NCBI GenBank assembly: GCA_045600225.1
Contig: JAZRXL010000022.1
Span: 4,551 to 68,550, forward strand
DNA length: 64,000 bases
Direction of reading: 5' to 3'
Source: UBA1181 sp045600225
GTDB lineage: Bacteria; Bacteroidota; Bacteroidia; Bacteroidales; Paludibacteraceae
Translations under genes and position numbers: made by a program
Part shown: positions 15,609 through 24,760 of the stretch, one piece after another
How the letters are laid out: every line of letters starts with the position of its first letter
How positions within the stretch are numbered: the stretch's first letter is position 1
The notes under the pieces: model-generated
Told to the model about the DNA's origin: nothing
What the model saw: only the letters and a program-made list of their open reading frames with translations
The model's database searches: none

Positions 15609-18600
15609 ATGCCACTAACGATGCAAATAACAAATCAAACAGGTCTCTACAATAGAGAGAATGAACACGATGCTTGCGGCGTGGGTATGATTGTCAATAT
15701 TCATGGCAACAAGTCACATGAATTAGTGAATGCAGCTCTTAAAGTATTAGAGAATATGCGTCATCGTGGAGCTGAAGGTAGTGATGGAAAGACTGGTGAT
15801 GGTGCTGGTATCTTACTTCAAATTCCTCACGAGTTTATCTTACTTCAAGGTATTCCTGTTCCTGAAAAAGGCAAATATGGTACAGGACTTGTGTTCTTGC
15901 CAAAAGAGCAAAAGGAACAAGATGAAATCTTGAGAATTATGATTGAGGAAATAGAGAGAGAAAATCTATCTCTAATGCACCTTCGCAATGTTCCTACAAA
16001 TTCTGCATGTTTAGGTGATGGGGCAGCTGCTACAGAGCCTTGTATTAAACAAGTATTCATCACAGGAGTCTCTGATGATGATCTTCCTAATTTCGAGCGT
16101 AAGTTATACATTATTCGTAAGAAGATAGAGAATCGTGTTGCTCACAAAGATTTCTACATTGTATCTCTTTCTAGCAAGACTATTATCTATAAGGGTATGC
16201 TTACCTCTATGCAGGTTCGTGAATACTTCTTGGATCTCTCTAATGAGTATTTGACCAGTGGTTTGGCATTGGTTCACTCCCGTTTTAGTACCAACACATT
16301 CCCAACATGGAGTTTGGCTCAACCATTCCGCTTCCTATGTCACAATGGAGAAATCAATACAGTGAGAGGAAACAGAAACTGGATGAAGGCTCGTGAAAGT
16401 GTGCTTTCTTCTCCTGCTTTGGGTGATATTAAGCAGATCTCTCCAATTGTTCAGCCTAACATGAGTGACTCTGCTTCGTTGGATAACGTATTTGAATTCT
16501 TTGTGATGTCAGGTATGAGTTTGCCTCACGCGATGGCAGTTCTTGTTCCTGAATCATTCAATGATAAAAACCCTATTAGTGATGATTTGAAGGCATTCTA
16601 TGAGTACCACTCAATTTTGATGGAACCATGGGATGGTCCTGCTGCACTTATGTTCAGTGATGGTCGTTTCGCTGGAGGTATGCTTGACCGTAATGGATTG
16701 AGGCCTTCTCGTTATTTGATCACAAACAACGATATGATGCTTGTTGCATCTGAGGTTGGTGTGATGGACTTCGATCCTATGCAGATCAAACAAAAGGGTC
16801 GTCTTCAACCTGGTAAGATCTTGATGATCGATACGGAAGAGGGTAAGATTTATTATGATGGAGAGTTGAAAGAGCAGTTGGCTGCAGAACATCCATACAA
16901 GCAGTGGTTGAGCACCAACCGTATTCAGTTGGAGAAATTGAAGAGCGGTCGTAAGGTTGAAAACAATGTTGAAAATTACGAGCGTAAATTATTAAACTTC
17001 GGATTTGGTCAAGAAGATATAGACAAGACTATTGTTCCAATGTGTACATCTGGTTCGGAGCCAGTTGCCGCAATGGGTAACGATACACCGCTTGCTGTTA
17101 TCTCTGATCGTCCTCAGATATTGTTCGACTACTTCCGTCAACAGTTTGCTCAGGTAACCAACCCTGCCATTGACCCTATCAGAGAGGAGTTGGTTATGTC
17201 ATTGACAGAGTATATCGGTGCTGTTGGTACTAACATCCTAACTCCAGATGAGAGCAACTGTAAGATGGTTCGTTTGCCAAACCCAATTTTAACAAATACA
17301 CAATTAGATATTCTTTGTAACATTCGATACAAAGGATTTAAGACAACTAAATTGCCTTTGTTGTTCGATGCTAAGAAGGGTGAGTCTGGCTTGAAGGAGG
17401 CTCTTGATAGTTTGTGCAAGCAAGCAGAGGAGTCTGTTGATAATGGAATCAACTATATCGTTCTTAGTGACCGTGAAGTTGACAAAGATCACGCGGTTAT
17501 TCCTTCTTTGTTGGCTGTGAGTGCTGTTCACCACTACTTGATAAATGTCGGAAAACGTGTTCAAACAGCATTGATCGTTGAATCGGGAGAAATTCGCGAA
17601 GTAATGCATGCAGCCTTGCTTCTTGGTTATGGTGCTTCTGCAATCTGTCCTTATATGACATTCGCTGTTATTAACGACTTGGTAAAGCAAGGAAAGATTC
17701 AAGAGGATTATGAGACAGCCGAGAAAAACTACATAAAGGCAGTTTGCAAGGGATTGTTTAAGATCATGTCTAAGATGGGTATTTCTACCATTCGTTCTTA
17801 TCGTGGTGCTAAGATTTTCGAAAGCATCGGTTTAAGCGAAGATTTGTTGAAGACATACTTTGGAACAGAGATCTCAACAATCGGTGGTATTGGTTTGAAA
17901 CATCTTGCTGCTGATGCGGTGAAACTTCACGATGCAGCTTATAGACCAGCAGAGATGAATGAGTTCATTCCAAACAACGGTTTGTTCTCGTATCGTAAAG
18001 ATGGTATCCTTCACGCATGGAACCCAGAGACAATTGCAACGTTACAAATTGCAACAAGAACAGGTAACTATAATAAGTTCAAAGAGTATGCTAAGTTGGT
18101 TGATGAGAAATCTAAACCAATCTTTATCCGTGATTTCTTTGATTACAAGAAGGCTGCAAAACCAATCTCTATTGATGAGGTTGAATCGGTAGAGTCTATC
18201 GTAAAACACTTCGTTACAGGTGCGATGTCATTCGGTGCTATTTCTATTGAGGCTCATGAGGCCATTGCTATTGCAATGAACAAGTTGGGTACGAGAAGTA
18301 ACACAGGTGAAGGTGGTGAGGACAATGCTCGTTTCAAAGCCACAACTGCAGAAGGAGTTTCTCTAAACTCTAAAACAAAACAGATCGCATCCGGTCGTTT
18401 CGGTGTAACTGCAGAGTATCTTGTAAATGCAGAAGAGTTGCAAATTAAAGTGGCTCAAGGTGCAAAACCAGGAGAGGGTGGACAGTTGCCTGGATTTAAG
18501 GTAAATGAGATTATTGCAAAGACAAGAAACTCAATACCTGGTATCTCTTTGATTTCACCTCCACCTCACCACGATATCTACTCAATTGAGGATTTGGCTC

Positions 18601-20108
18601 AGTTGATCTTTGACTTGAAGAACATTAACCCAACAGCAGCTGTTTCTGTTAAGTTGGTTGCCGAGAGCGGTGTGGGAACAATTGCTGCGGGTGTTGCTAA
18701 GGCAAAAGCAGATTTGATCGTAATCTCAGGAGCTGAGGGTGGTACAGGAGCATCTCCTGCATCTTCGATGAGATATGCCGGAATATCTCCGGAAATCGGT
18801 TTGGCAGAGTCTCAACAAACATTGACATTGAATGGTTTGCGTGCTCAAGTAAGATTGCAAACTGATGGTCAGTTGAAGACAGGTCGTGATGTTATCATGA
18901 TGGCTATGTTGGGTGCTGATGAGTTCAGCTTCGGTACGCTTCCATTGATCGTCTTAGGTTGTGTGATGATGCGTAAGTGTAATACGAATACTTGTCCAGT
19001 AGGTGTTGCAACGCAAGATCCTAAGTTGCGTGAAAGATTCCGCGGACATGCAGATTACATTGTAAACTTCTTCACTTTCTTGGCACAAGAGGTACGTGAA
19101 TATTTGGCTGAGATGGGATTCAAGAGCTTGAATGACATTATTGGTCGTACAGACTTGATAGTTCCAAAGCCAACAGAGGCGGGTTCTAAGGCTTCAACAT
19201 TAGATTTCAGCAGATTGTTGACTAAGGGTGTTGGTGCACTTCACTTCGATGGCCGTGCATTCACTAAGGTTGAAGATGTGAAAGATATGGAGATCATTGC
19301 TCAAGCAAAGCATTCTATTGATAATAAACAAGAGATCTCTTTGGATTTCGCAATCAAGAATACAGACCGTGCTTGTGGTACAATGCTTTCTGGTGTGATT
19401 GCTTCAAAATATGGATGCGACGGTTTGCCAGATTCAACCATCAATATCAAATTCAAGGGTTCTGCAGGACAAAGTTTCGGTGCATTCCTTGCTAAAGGTG
19501 TTAACTTTAAATTGGAAGGTGAGACCAATGACTACTTCGGTAAAGGTTTGAGTGGAGGTCGCATTTCGATCCTTCCTCCTGTTAGAAGTAACTTCGTTGC
19601 AGAAGACAACATCATCGCTGGTAATACAGGTTTGTATGGTGCTACAACAGGAGAGCTTTATGTGAATGGTCGTGTGGGTGAACGTTTCGGTGTTCGTAAC
19701 TCAGGAGCTATCGCAGTAATAGAAGGTGCAGGTGATCACTGCTGTGAGTATATGACAGGCGGTCGCGTAGTAGTCTTAGGAGAAACAGGAAGAAACTTCG
19801 GTGCTGGTATGTCTGGTGGAGTTGCTTATGTATGGAACAAGAATAACAATTTCGACTACTTCTGTAACATGGATATGGTTGAGTTGAGTCTAGTCGAGGA
19901 AACCACATATCGTAAAGAGTTGCATGAGTTGATTCGTCAACACTGGTTGTACACAGGTTCTAAGTTGGCTCGTACAATGCTTGATGATTGGAATCATTAT
20001 GTAGAAGAGTTCATTCAAGTAATTCCTATCGAGTACAAGCGAGTTCTACAAGAGGAACAGTTGAAGAAATTGCAAGATAAGATTGCTGATATTCAACGTG
20101 ACTACTAA
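15609..20108 (+). CDS. gltB: Glutamate synthase, large (alpha) subunit
   Basis: Makes two glutamates from glutamine and 2-oxoglutarate. The 1499-residue product is full length. The propeptide ends at NENEHDA before the catalytic Cys23 (CGVGMIV), the Ntn glutaminase nucleophile. The central and FMN-binding domains follow, with GTRSNTGEGGEDNAR, ISGAEGGTGASPASSMRYAG, and the 3Fe-4S ligands in GCVMMRKCNTNTCPVGVATQ (C-x5-C-x4-C). The C-terminal GXGXG beta-helix domain shows GLSGGRISI and FGAGMSGGVAYV repeats. The ATG at 15621 (MQITNQTG) is an alternative start. It is followed by gltD and asnB, all consumers of glutamine, and stands divergent from another glutamine amidotransferase. Confidence 0.97.
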   Translation: MPLTMQITNQTGLYNRENEHDACGVGMIVNIHGNKSHELVNAALKVLENMRHRGAEGSDGKTGDGAGILLQIPHEFILLQGIPVPEKGKYGTGLVFLPKEQKEQDEILRIMIEEIERENLSLMHLRNVPTNSACLGDGAAATEPCIKQVFITGVSDDDLPNFERKLYIIRKKIENRVAHKDFYIVSLSSKTIIYKGMLTSMQVREYFLDLSNEYLTSGLALVHSRFSTNTFPTWSLAQPFRFLCHNGEINTVRGNRNWMKARESVLSSPALGDIKQISPIVQPNMSDSASLDNVFEFFVMSGMSLPHAMAVLVPESFNDKNPISDDLKAFYEYHSILMEPWDGPAALMFSDGRFAGGMLDRNGLRPSRYLITNNDMMLVASEVGVMDFDPMQIKQKGRLQPGKILMIDTEEGKIYYDGELKEQLAAEHPYKQWLSTNRIQLEKLKSGRKVENNVENYERKLLNFGFGQEDIDKTIVPMCTSGSEPVAAMGNDTPLAVISDRPQILFDYFRQQFAQVTNPAIDPIREELVMSLTEYIGAVGTNILTPDESNCKMVRLPNPILTNTQLDILCNIRYKGFKTTKLPLLFDAKKGESGLKEALDSLCKQAEESVDNGINYIVLSDREVDKDHAVIPSLLAVSAVHHYLINVGKRVQTALIVESGEIREVMHAALLLGYGASAICPYMTFAVINDLVKQGKIQEDYETAEKNYIKAVCKGLFKIMSKMGISTIRSYRGAKIFESIGLSEDLLKTYFGTEISTIGGIGLKHLAADAVKLHDAAYRPAEMNEFIPNNGLFSYRKDGILHAWNPETIATLQIATRTGNYNKFKEYAKLVDEKSKPIFIRDFFDYKKAAKPISIDEVESVESIVKHFVTGAMSFGAISIEAHEAIAIAMNKLGTRSNTGEGGEDNARFKATTAEGVSLNSKTKQIASGRFGVTAEYLVNAEELQIKVAQGAKPGEGGQLPGFKVNEIIAKTRNSIPGISLISPPPHHDIYSIEDLAQLIFDLKNINPTAAVSVKLVAESGVGTIAAGVAKAKADLIVISGAEGGTGASPASSMRYAGISPEIGLAESQQTLTLNGLRAQVRLQTDGQLKTGRDVIMMAMLGADEFSFGTLPLIVLGCVMMRKCNTNTCPVGVATQDPKLRERFRGHADYIVNFFTFLAQEVREYLAEMGFKSLNDIIGRTDLIVPKPTEAGSKASTLDFSRLLTKGVGALHFDGRAFTKVEDVKDMEIIAQAKHSIDNKQEISLDFAIKNTDRACGTMLSGVIASKYGCDGLPDSTINIKFKGSAGQSFGAFLAKGVNFKLEGETNDYFGKGLSGGRISILPPVRSNFVAEDNIIAGNTGLYGATTGELYVNGRVGERFGVRNSGAIAVIEGAGDHCCEYMTGGRVVVLGETGRNFGAGMSGGVAYVWNKNNNFDYFCNMDMVELSLVEETTYRKELHELIRQHWLYTGSKLARTMLDDWNHYVEEFIQVIPIEYKRVLQEEQLKKLQDKIADIQRDY

Positions 20109-20129
20109 GAGAATTAAGAATTATGAGAT

Positions 20130-20210
20130 TTGTAATTCTAAAAGTGAGAGTGTTATTCATTATTAAAAATCATTGAAAGGTTAGGCTTCGTTTTCAGGAG
20201 CCGCCTTTCT
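20130..20210 (+). other. Structured gltB-gltD intercistronic region
   Basis: Two small hairpins lie in the 118-base gap: AGAATTA/TAATTCT at 20130-20152 and a nested one at about 20174-20210 (GAAAGG with CCTTTC outside, GGCT with AGCC inside). Neither has a T-run, so they are not terminators. They may adjust the ratio of GltB to GltD by mRNA processing (inference). Confidence 0.4.
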
Positions 20211-20226
20211 ACAAGATATTATCAAT

Positions 20227-21570
20227 ATGGGAAATCCAAAAGCGTTTCTGACTATTCCTCGCAAAGAGGCAGGACATCGTCCTATTCAAGATCGTATTCA
20301 CGACTTTGCTGAGGTGGAACAGACATTAAATACAAAAGACCGTCAACTCCAAGCTTCTCGTTGTATGGATTGCGGTGTTCCTTTTTGCCACTGGGCTTGT
20401 CCTCTTGGTAATAAGCAACCTGAATGGCAGGATGCTCTTTACAAGGGTGATTGGGAAATGGCTTATAAATTATTGAAGAAAACCAATGATTTTCCTGAGT
20501 TTACAGGACGTATTTGCCCCGCTCTTTGTGAGAAGGCTTGCGTGTTGAATCTAACCATTGGTGAACCTACTACTTGTAGAGAAAACGAGTGCGCTATTGC
20601 AGAGCGTGCATTCTTGGAGAACTATGTAACAATCGAACATCCAACAAGAAACGGGAAAAAGGTTCTAGTTGTGGGTGCAGGACCTGCAGGTTTGGCTGCT
20701 GCTAATCAATTGAACTATAAAGGTTACGAAGTAACTGTATATGAGAAGAATGAAGCTGCAGGAGGTCTGCTTCGTTATGGTATTCCAAACTTTAAGCTTG
20801 CAAAGAGTGTCATCGACAGACGAATTAAGGTGATGGAAGAAGAGGGAGTAGTGTTTAAATACAACCAAAATGTTGACTCAACTAAGTTGCCAGCAGGCTT
20901 CGATGCTTATGTGATCTCAACAGGTACTCCTACAGCAAGAGACTTGAAGATTGAAGGTCGTGAATTGAAAGGCGTTTATTTGGCTCTAGAGATGCTTAGT
21001 CAACAAAATAGAGTATTGGCTGGCATGAAATTCAAAGAGAATGAATTGGTAAATGCAAAAGGCAAAAAAGTATTGGTAATCGGTGGTGGTGATACAGGAT
21101 CTGACTGTATCGGTACTGCACACAGACAAGGTGCTGTAAGTGTTACTCAAATCGAAATTATGCCAAAACCTCCAGTAGGAGAGAATCCAGCTACTCCTTG
21201 GCCTAACTGGCCAGTTATCCTTAAAACAACTACTTCTCACGAAGAGGGTTGTGAGCGTCGCTGGTTGTTGAATACTAATAAGTTCATTGGTAAGAATGGT
21301 CAACTTACAGGTGCTGAAGTGGAGGAAGTTGAATGGGTTCCAAATCCAGAAGGCGGACGTCCTATTATGAAGGCAACTGGCAAGAAAGAGGTGATCGAGT
21401 GCGATATGGTACTTTTGGCTATGGGATTCTTGAAACCAGAGCATCCTCAATTTGCAGAGAACGTATTTGTGGCTGGTGATGCACAAAGTGGTGCAAGTTT
21501 GGTTGTTCGTGCTATCGCAAGTGGTAGAAAAACAGCTGAGGCCATTGATAAATACCTATCATCTAAATAA
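20227..21570 (+). CDS. gltD: Glutamate synthase, small (beta) subunit
   Basis: FAD/iron-sulfur subunit that passes electrons from NAD(P)H to GltB. The 447-residue product has the N-terminal cysteine clusters CMDCGVPFCHWACPLGN and CPALCEKACVLN for 4Fe-4S centres, then a dinucleotide-binding loop VVGAGPAGLAAANQL (FAD) and a second one VIGGGDTGSDCIGTAHRQGA (NAD(P)H). It ends with the GDAQSGASLVVRAI FAD-contact motif. Normal length. It lies 118 bases downstream of gltB and 30 upstream of asnB. Confidence 0.97.
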   Translation: MGNPKAFLTIPRKEAGHRPIQDRIHDFAEVEQTLNTKDRQLQASRCMDCGVPFCHWACPLGNKQPEWQDALYKGDWEMAYKLLKKTNDFPEFTGRICPALCEKACVLNLTIGEPTTCRENECAIAERAFLENYVTIEHPTRNGKKVLVVGAGPAGLAAANQLNYKGYEVTVYEKNEAAGGLLRYGIPNFKLAKSVIDRRIKVMEEEGVVFKYNQNVDSTKLPAGFDAYVISTGTPTARDLKIEGRELKGVYLALEMLSQQNRVLAGMKFKENELVNAKGKKVLVIGGGDTGSDCIGTAHRQGAVSVTQIEIMPKPPVGENPATPWPNWPVILKTTTSHEEGCERRWLLNTNKFIGKNGQLTGAEVEEVEWVPNPEGGRPIMKATGKKEVIECDMVLLAMGFLKPEHPQFAENVFVAGDAQSGASLVVRAIASGRKTAEAIDKYLSSK

Positions 21571-21600
21571 AACTAGTCTTAAATTTAATTCTTAATTCTC

Positions 21601-23268
21601 ATGTGTGGAATTGTTGGAATATTTAACATAAAAGAGCAACAGACGAAAGAATTGCGTCAGAAAGCTCTAAAGATGTCTCAAAAGATTCGTCATAGAGGAC
21701 CAGATTGGAGTGGTATCTATGTTGGTAAATCAGCCATCTTGGCGCATGAGCGTCTATCTATCGTAGATCCTGAAAGTGGAGGACAACCTTTGTTTAGTCC
21801 TGATAAGAAACAAATATTGGCTGTGAACGGTGAGATTTACAATCATCGTGATATCAGAGCAAAATATGCAGGTAAATATGAATATCAAACAGGTAGCGAT
21901 TGTGAAGTAATCCTTTCATTATATCGAGACAAGGGAGTTGATTTCTTGGAAGATTTGAGCGGTATCTTTGCGTTTGCCCTTTATGATGAAGAAAAAGATG
22001 AATTTTTAATCGCCAGAGATCCGATAGGCGTAATTCCTTTGTACATAGGTAAGGATGCAGACGGAAAAGTTTATTGTGCAAGTGAGTTGAAGGCTCTTGA
22101 AGGCTTCTGCGAGTCTTACGAACCATTCTTGCCAGGACACTATTACTGGAGCAAGGAAGGCGTGATGAAGAAGTGGTACAAGAGAGATTGGCAAGAGTAC
22201 GATGCTGTCAAAGACAATGATGCAAGCATAGATGAATTGCACGATGCTCTTGAGGATGCTGTAAAACGCCAATTGATGAGTGATGTGCCTTATGGAGTAT
22301 TGCTTTCTGGAGGTTTGGATAGCTCTGTGATCTCTGCTATTGCAAAGAAGTTTGCAAGCAAACGAGTTGAGTCGGATGGAAAGAACGATGCTTGGTGGCC
22401 ACAACTTCACTCATTCGCTGTCGGTTTGAAGGGAGCACCAGATTTGAGTAAGGCTCGTGAAGTGGCAGAGCATATCGGAACCGTTCACCACGAAATCAAC
22501 TACACAATTCAAGAAGGTTTGGATGCCATCAGAGATGTCATCTACTTTATAGAAACATACGATGTTACAACCGTTCGTGCATCTACTCCGATGTATCTTT
22601 TGGCTCGTGTGATCAAGAGCATGGGTATCAAGATGGTATTGAGTGGAGAAGGAGCTGATGAAATCTTTGGTGGTTACTTGTATTTCCACAAAGCTCCAGA
22701 TGCAAAAGCATTCCATGATGAGACTGTTCGTAAGCTCGGTAAATTGCACATGTACGATTGCTTGAGAGCGAACAAATCCCTATCTGCATGGGGCGTTGAA
22801 GGACGTGTTCCATTCTTGGACAAAGAGTTTTTGGATGTTGCCATGAGACTAAACCCACAATTGAAGATGTGTCCAGGTAAGGAGATCGAGAAGAAAGTGG
22901 TTCGTTTAGCATTTGCAGATATGTTGCCTGATAGTGTAGCTTGGAGACAAAAGGAACAATTCAGTGATGGTGTAGGATATAGTTGGATTGACACTTTGAA
23001 AGCAATCACATCAGAGGCTGTCACAGACGAGCAGATGGCTCACGCGGCAGAGCGATTCCCTGTCAACCCTCCAATGAACAAAGAAGAGTATTATTACAGA
23101 AGTATCTTCGAAGAGCATTTCCCAAGTGAGAGCGCAGCTAAATCCGTACCTCATGAGGCATCTGTTGCATGTTCAACAGCAATTGCACTTGAATGGGATG
23201 CTGCATGGAAACAATTGAACGATCCAAGCGGTAGAGCAGTGAAGGGCGTTCATGAGCAAGCATACTAA
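21601..23268 (+). CDS. asnB: Asparagine synthetase B, glutamine-hydrolysing
   Basis: Converts aspartate to asparagine with ATP and glutamine. The 555-residue protein starts MCGIVGIFN, so Cys2 becomes the N-terminal nucleophile after Met removal. The glutaminase half has RHRGPDWSG, AHERLSIVD and NGEIYNH. The synthetase half has the PP-loop YGVLLSGGLDSSVISAIAKK and the SGEGADEIFGGYLYFHKAP motif. Length and order match the E. coli enzyme. It closes the gltB-gltD-asnB run and is followed by a terminator. Confidence 0.97.
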   Translation: MCGIVGIFNIKEQQTKELRQKALKMSQKIRHRGPDWSGIYVGKSAILAHERLSIVDPESGGQPLFSPDKKQILAVNGEIYNHRDIRAKYAGKYEYQTGSDCEVILSLYRDKGVDFLEDLSGIFAFALYDEEKDEFLIARDPIGVIPLYIGKDADGKVYCASELKALEGFCESYEPFLPGHYYWSKEGVMKKWYKRDWQEYDAVKDNDASIDELHDALEDAVKRQLMSDVPYGVLLSGGLDSSVISAIAKKFASKRVESDGKNDAWWPQLHSFAVGLKGAPDLSKAREVAEHIGTVHHEINYTIQEGLDAIRDVIYFIETYDVTTVRASTPMYLLARVIKSMGIKMVLSGEGADEIFGGYLYFHKAPDAKAFHDETVRKLGKLHMYDCLRANKSLSAWGVEGRVPFLDKEFLDVAMRLNPQLKMCPGKEIEKKVVRLAFADMLPDSVAWRQKEQFSDGVGYSWIDTLKAITSEAVTDEQMAHAAERFPVNPPMNKEEYYYRSIFEEHFPSESAAKSVPHEASVACSTAIALEWDAAWKQLNDPSGRAVKGVHEQAY

Positions 23269-23293
23269 TTGATTTGCAATATTTACAATGATT

Positions 23294-23334
23294 CGAGGGT
23301 CGCAGTCTGTATGGATGCGACCCTCGTTGTCTTT
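23294..23334 (+). terminator. Intrinsic terminator after asnB
   Basis: An 11-bp perfect GC-rich stem (23294-23304 with 23316-23326) and an 11-base loop, followed by TTGTCTTT. It lies 25 bases past the asnB stop and ends the gltB-gltD-asnB unit. Confidence 0.8.
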
Positions 23335-23829
23335 AATTTACAGCAAAATACGTTTTGAACGGCCGAAAAAAATTATTCCTTGCAGAATAACATCATTCAT
23401 TCCGGAACAGCTTTTCTTTATTAAGCATTGTACCATATGATGTGTTGCATGTTGTCGCTCAGACTAATGAACATACGGTAAATAAGCTTCACACCAACTG
23501 TCCTAATCACAAGGAAGATGTTCGGTTTGTTCGAATGTCTCTTTTTTTTCTTTGTTTTTTTTGTTTGTCATTTTGATATAGAATATACTGTTTTTAAATC
23601 AAAATGTTATAAAAATATGGATAGATTGCCATTAAAGTCGTTGTATTTTGTGTTTTTTACTACATTGTATTAAAACACTTTTTTAAATATCGGTTTTGAT
23701 TTTTAATTATATTTCATTTTAAAATTTCAAATTGTAAATATTTACCAATTAAAAATTACAATATCATAAATGATATTTATAACATATCTGTTTTACCTTA
23801 TTTTGCTTACTTGTTGTGTGTTTTTGTAA
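23335..23829. other. About 500-base gene-poor spacer with a possible frameshifted relic
   Basis: Very AT-rich apart from 23340-23540. On the minus strand a short frame from ATG 23571 (MTNKKNKEKK) reaches a run of eight A residues. The next frame then reads VIRTVGVKLIYRMFISLSDN followed by MQHIIWYNA, to a double stop at 23418-23423. Joined across the homopolymer this would be roughly 49 residues. I do not recognise the family. It could be a decayed small gene or chance. No tRNA or other RNA gene was recognised here. Confidence 0.35.
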
Positions 23830-23837
23830 TATATTTG
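23830..23837 (+). promoter_or_regulatory. Candidate -7 element for the dapF-glnN operon
   Basis: TATATTTG, 49 bases upstream of the dapF ATG, fits TAnnTTTG. TTG at 23811-23813 is 16 bases upstream, shorter than the usual spacer. No other promoter-like element stands out before glnN. Confidence 0.65.
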
Positions 23838-23886
23838 CATTGAAATTAAAGCAAAAAGATAGTTAAATAATAAAATACCAAACAAT

Positions 23887-24729
23887 ATGACAAAAATGAT
23901 CCGATTTACTAAGATGCATGGAGCGGGAAATGATTACATTTATGTAAACACATTTACCTATCCGATTGCAAACCCAGAGGAGTTGTCTGTTCGTTGGAGT
24001 CGCTATCACACAGGTATTGGTTCTGATGGTTTGGTATTAATTGGAAAATCTGATGTTGCTGATTTCAGCATGCGTATTTTCAATGCAGATGGTTCTGAGG
24101 CGATGATGTGCGGAAACGCTTCGAGATGTATTGGAAAGTATGTTTACGACAATCATTTGACAGATAAGAAAGTTGTTCGATTGGAAACCAAGTCTGGGAT
24201 AAAGGTGCTTTCTCTTAATGTAGAAGAGGGTAGCGTCAGAACAGTTGAGGTGGACATGAATGAGCCTGTTCTTGCAAACACTAAGCAATTAGCTACTCCA
24301 GATGGTTCTATGCTAGATGGAGAGATCAACGTTGAAGGAACCATATTTGATGGAACATTTGTTTCCATGGGAAATCCTCACTTCGTAATCTTTGTGGATG
24401 ATTTAAGCAAAATTGATGTGGCAAAGATTGGACCTAAAATTGAACATCACCCATTGTTCCCTGAGCGTGTGAATGTAGAGTTTGTAGAGGTTCAACCAGA
24501 TGGTGTTCTTCGAATGAGAGTTTGGGAACGAGGTTCAGGAATAACAATGGCCTGCGGAACGGGAGCATGTGCAACTTTGGTTGCTTCTGTATTGAATAAG
24601 AAGTCTGAGAGAAAAGCCGTTGTGAGAATGGACGGTGGAGATCTAACCATTGAGTGGAGGGCATCAGACAATAAAGTATACATGACAGGTGAAGCTGTTA
24701 AGGTATTCGATGGAGAGATAGAAGAGTAA
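23887..24729 (+). CDS. dapF: Diaminopimelate epimerase
   Basis: Interconverts LL- and meso-diaminopimelate for lysine and peptidoglycan synthesis. The 280-residue protein has the KMHGAGNDYIYV opening and both catalytic cysteines: Cys75 in MMCGNASRC and Cys223 in ACGTGACATL. Its substrate-side motif GNPHFVIFVDD is also clear. ATG 23887 or the downstream ATG 23899 could serve as start. It is the first gene of a run to glnN with gaps of 24-81 bases. Its coupling to DapL, which makes LL-diaminopimelate directly, forms a two-enzyme branch. Confidence 0.96.
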   Translation: MTKMIRFTKMHGAGNDYIYVNTFTYPIANPEELSVRWSRYHTGIGSDGLVLIGKSDVADFSMRIFNADGSEAMMCGNASRCIGKYVYDNHLTDKKVVRLETKSGIKVLSLNVEEGSVRTVEVDMNEPVLANTKQLATPDGSMLDGEINVEGTIFDGTFVSMGNPHFVIFVDDLSKIDVAKIGPKIEHHPLFPERVNVEFVEVQPDGVLRMRVWERGSGITMACGTGACATLVASVLNKKSERKAVVRMDGGDLTIEWRASDNKVYMTGEAVKVFDGEIEE

Positions 24730-24760
24730 TAATAAAAGTAATTATAAAGAGCAAATAATC

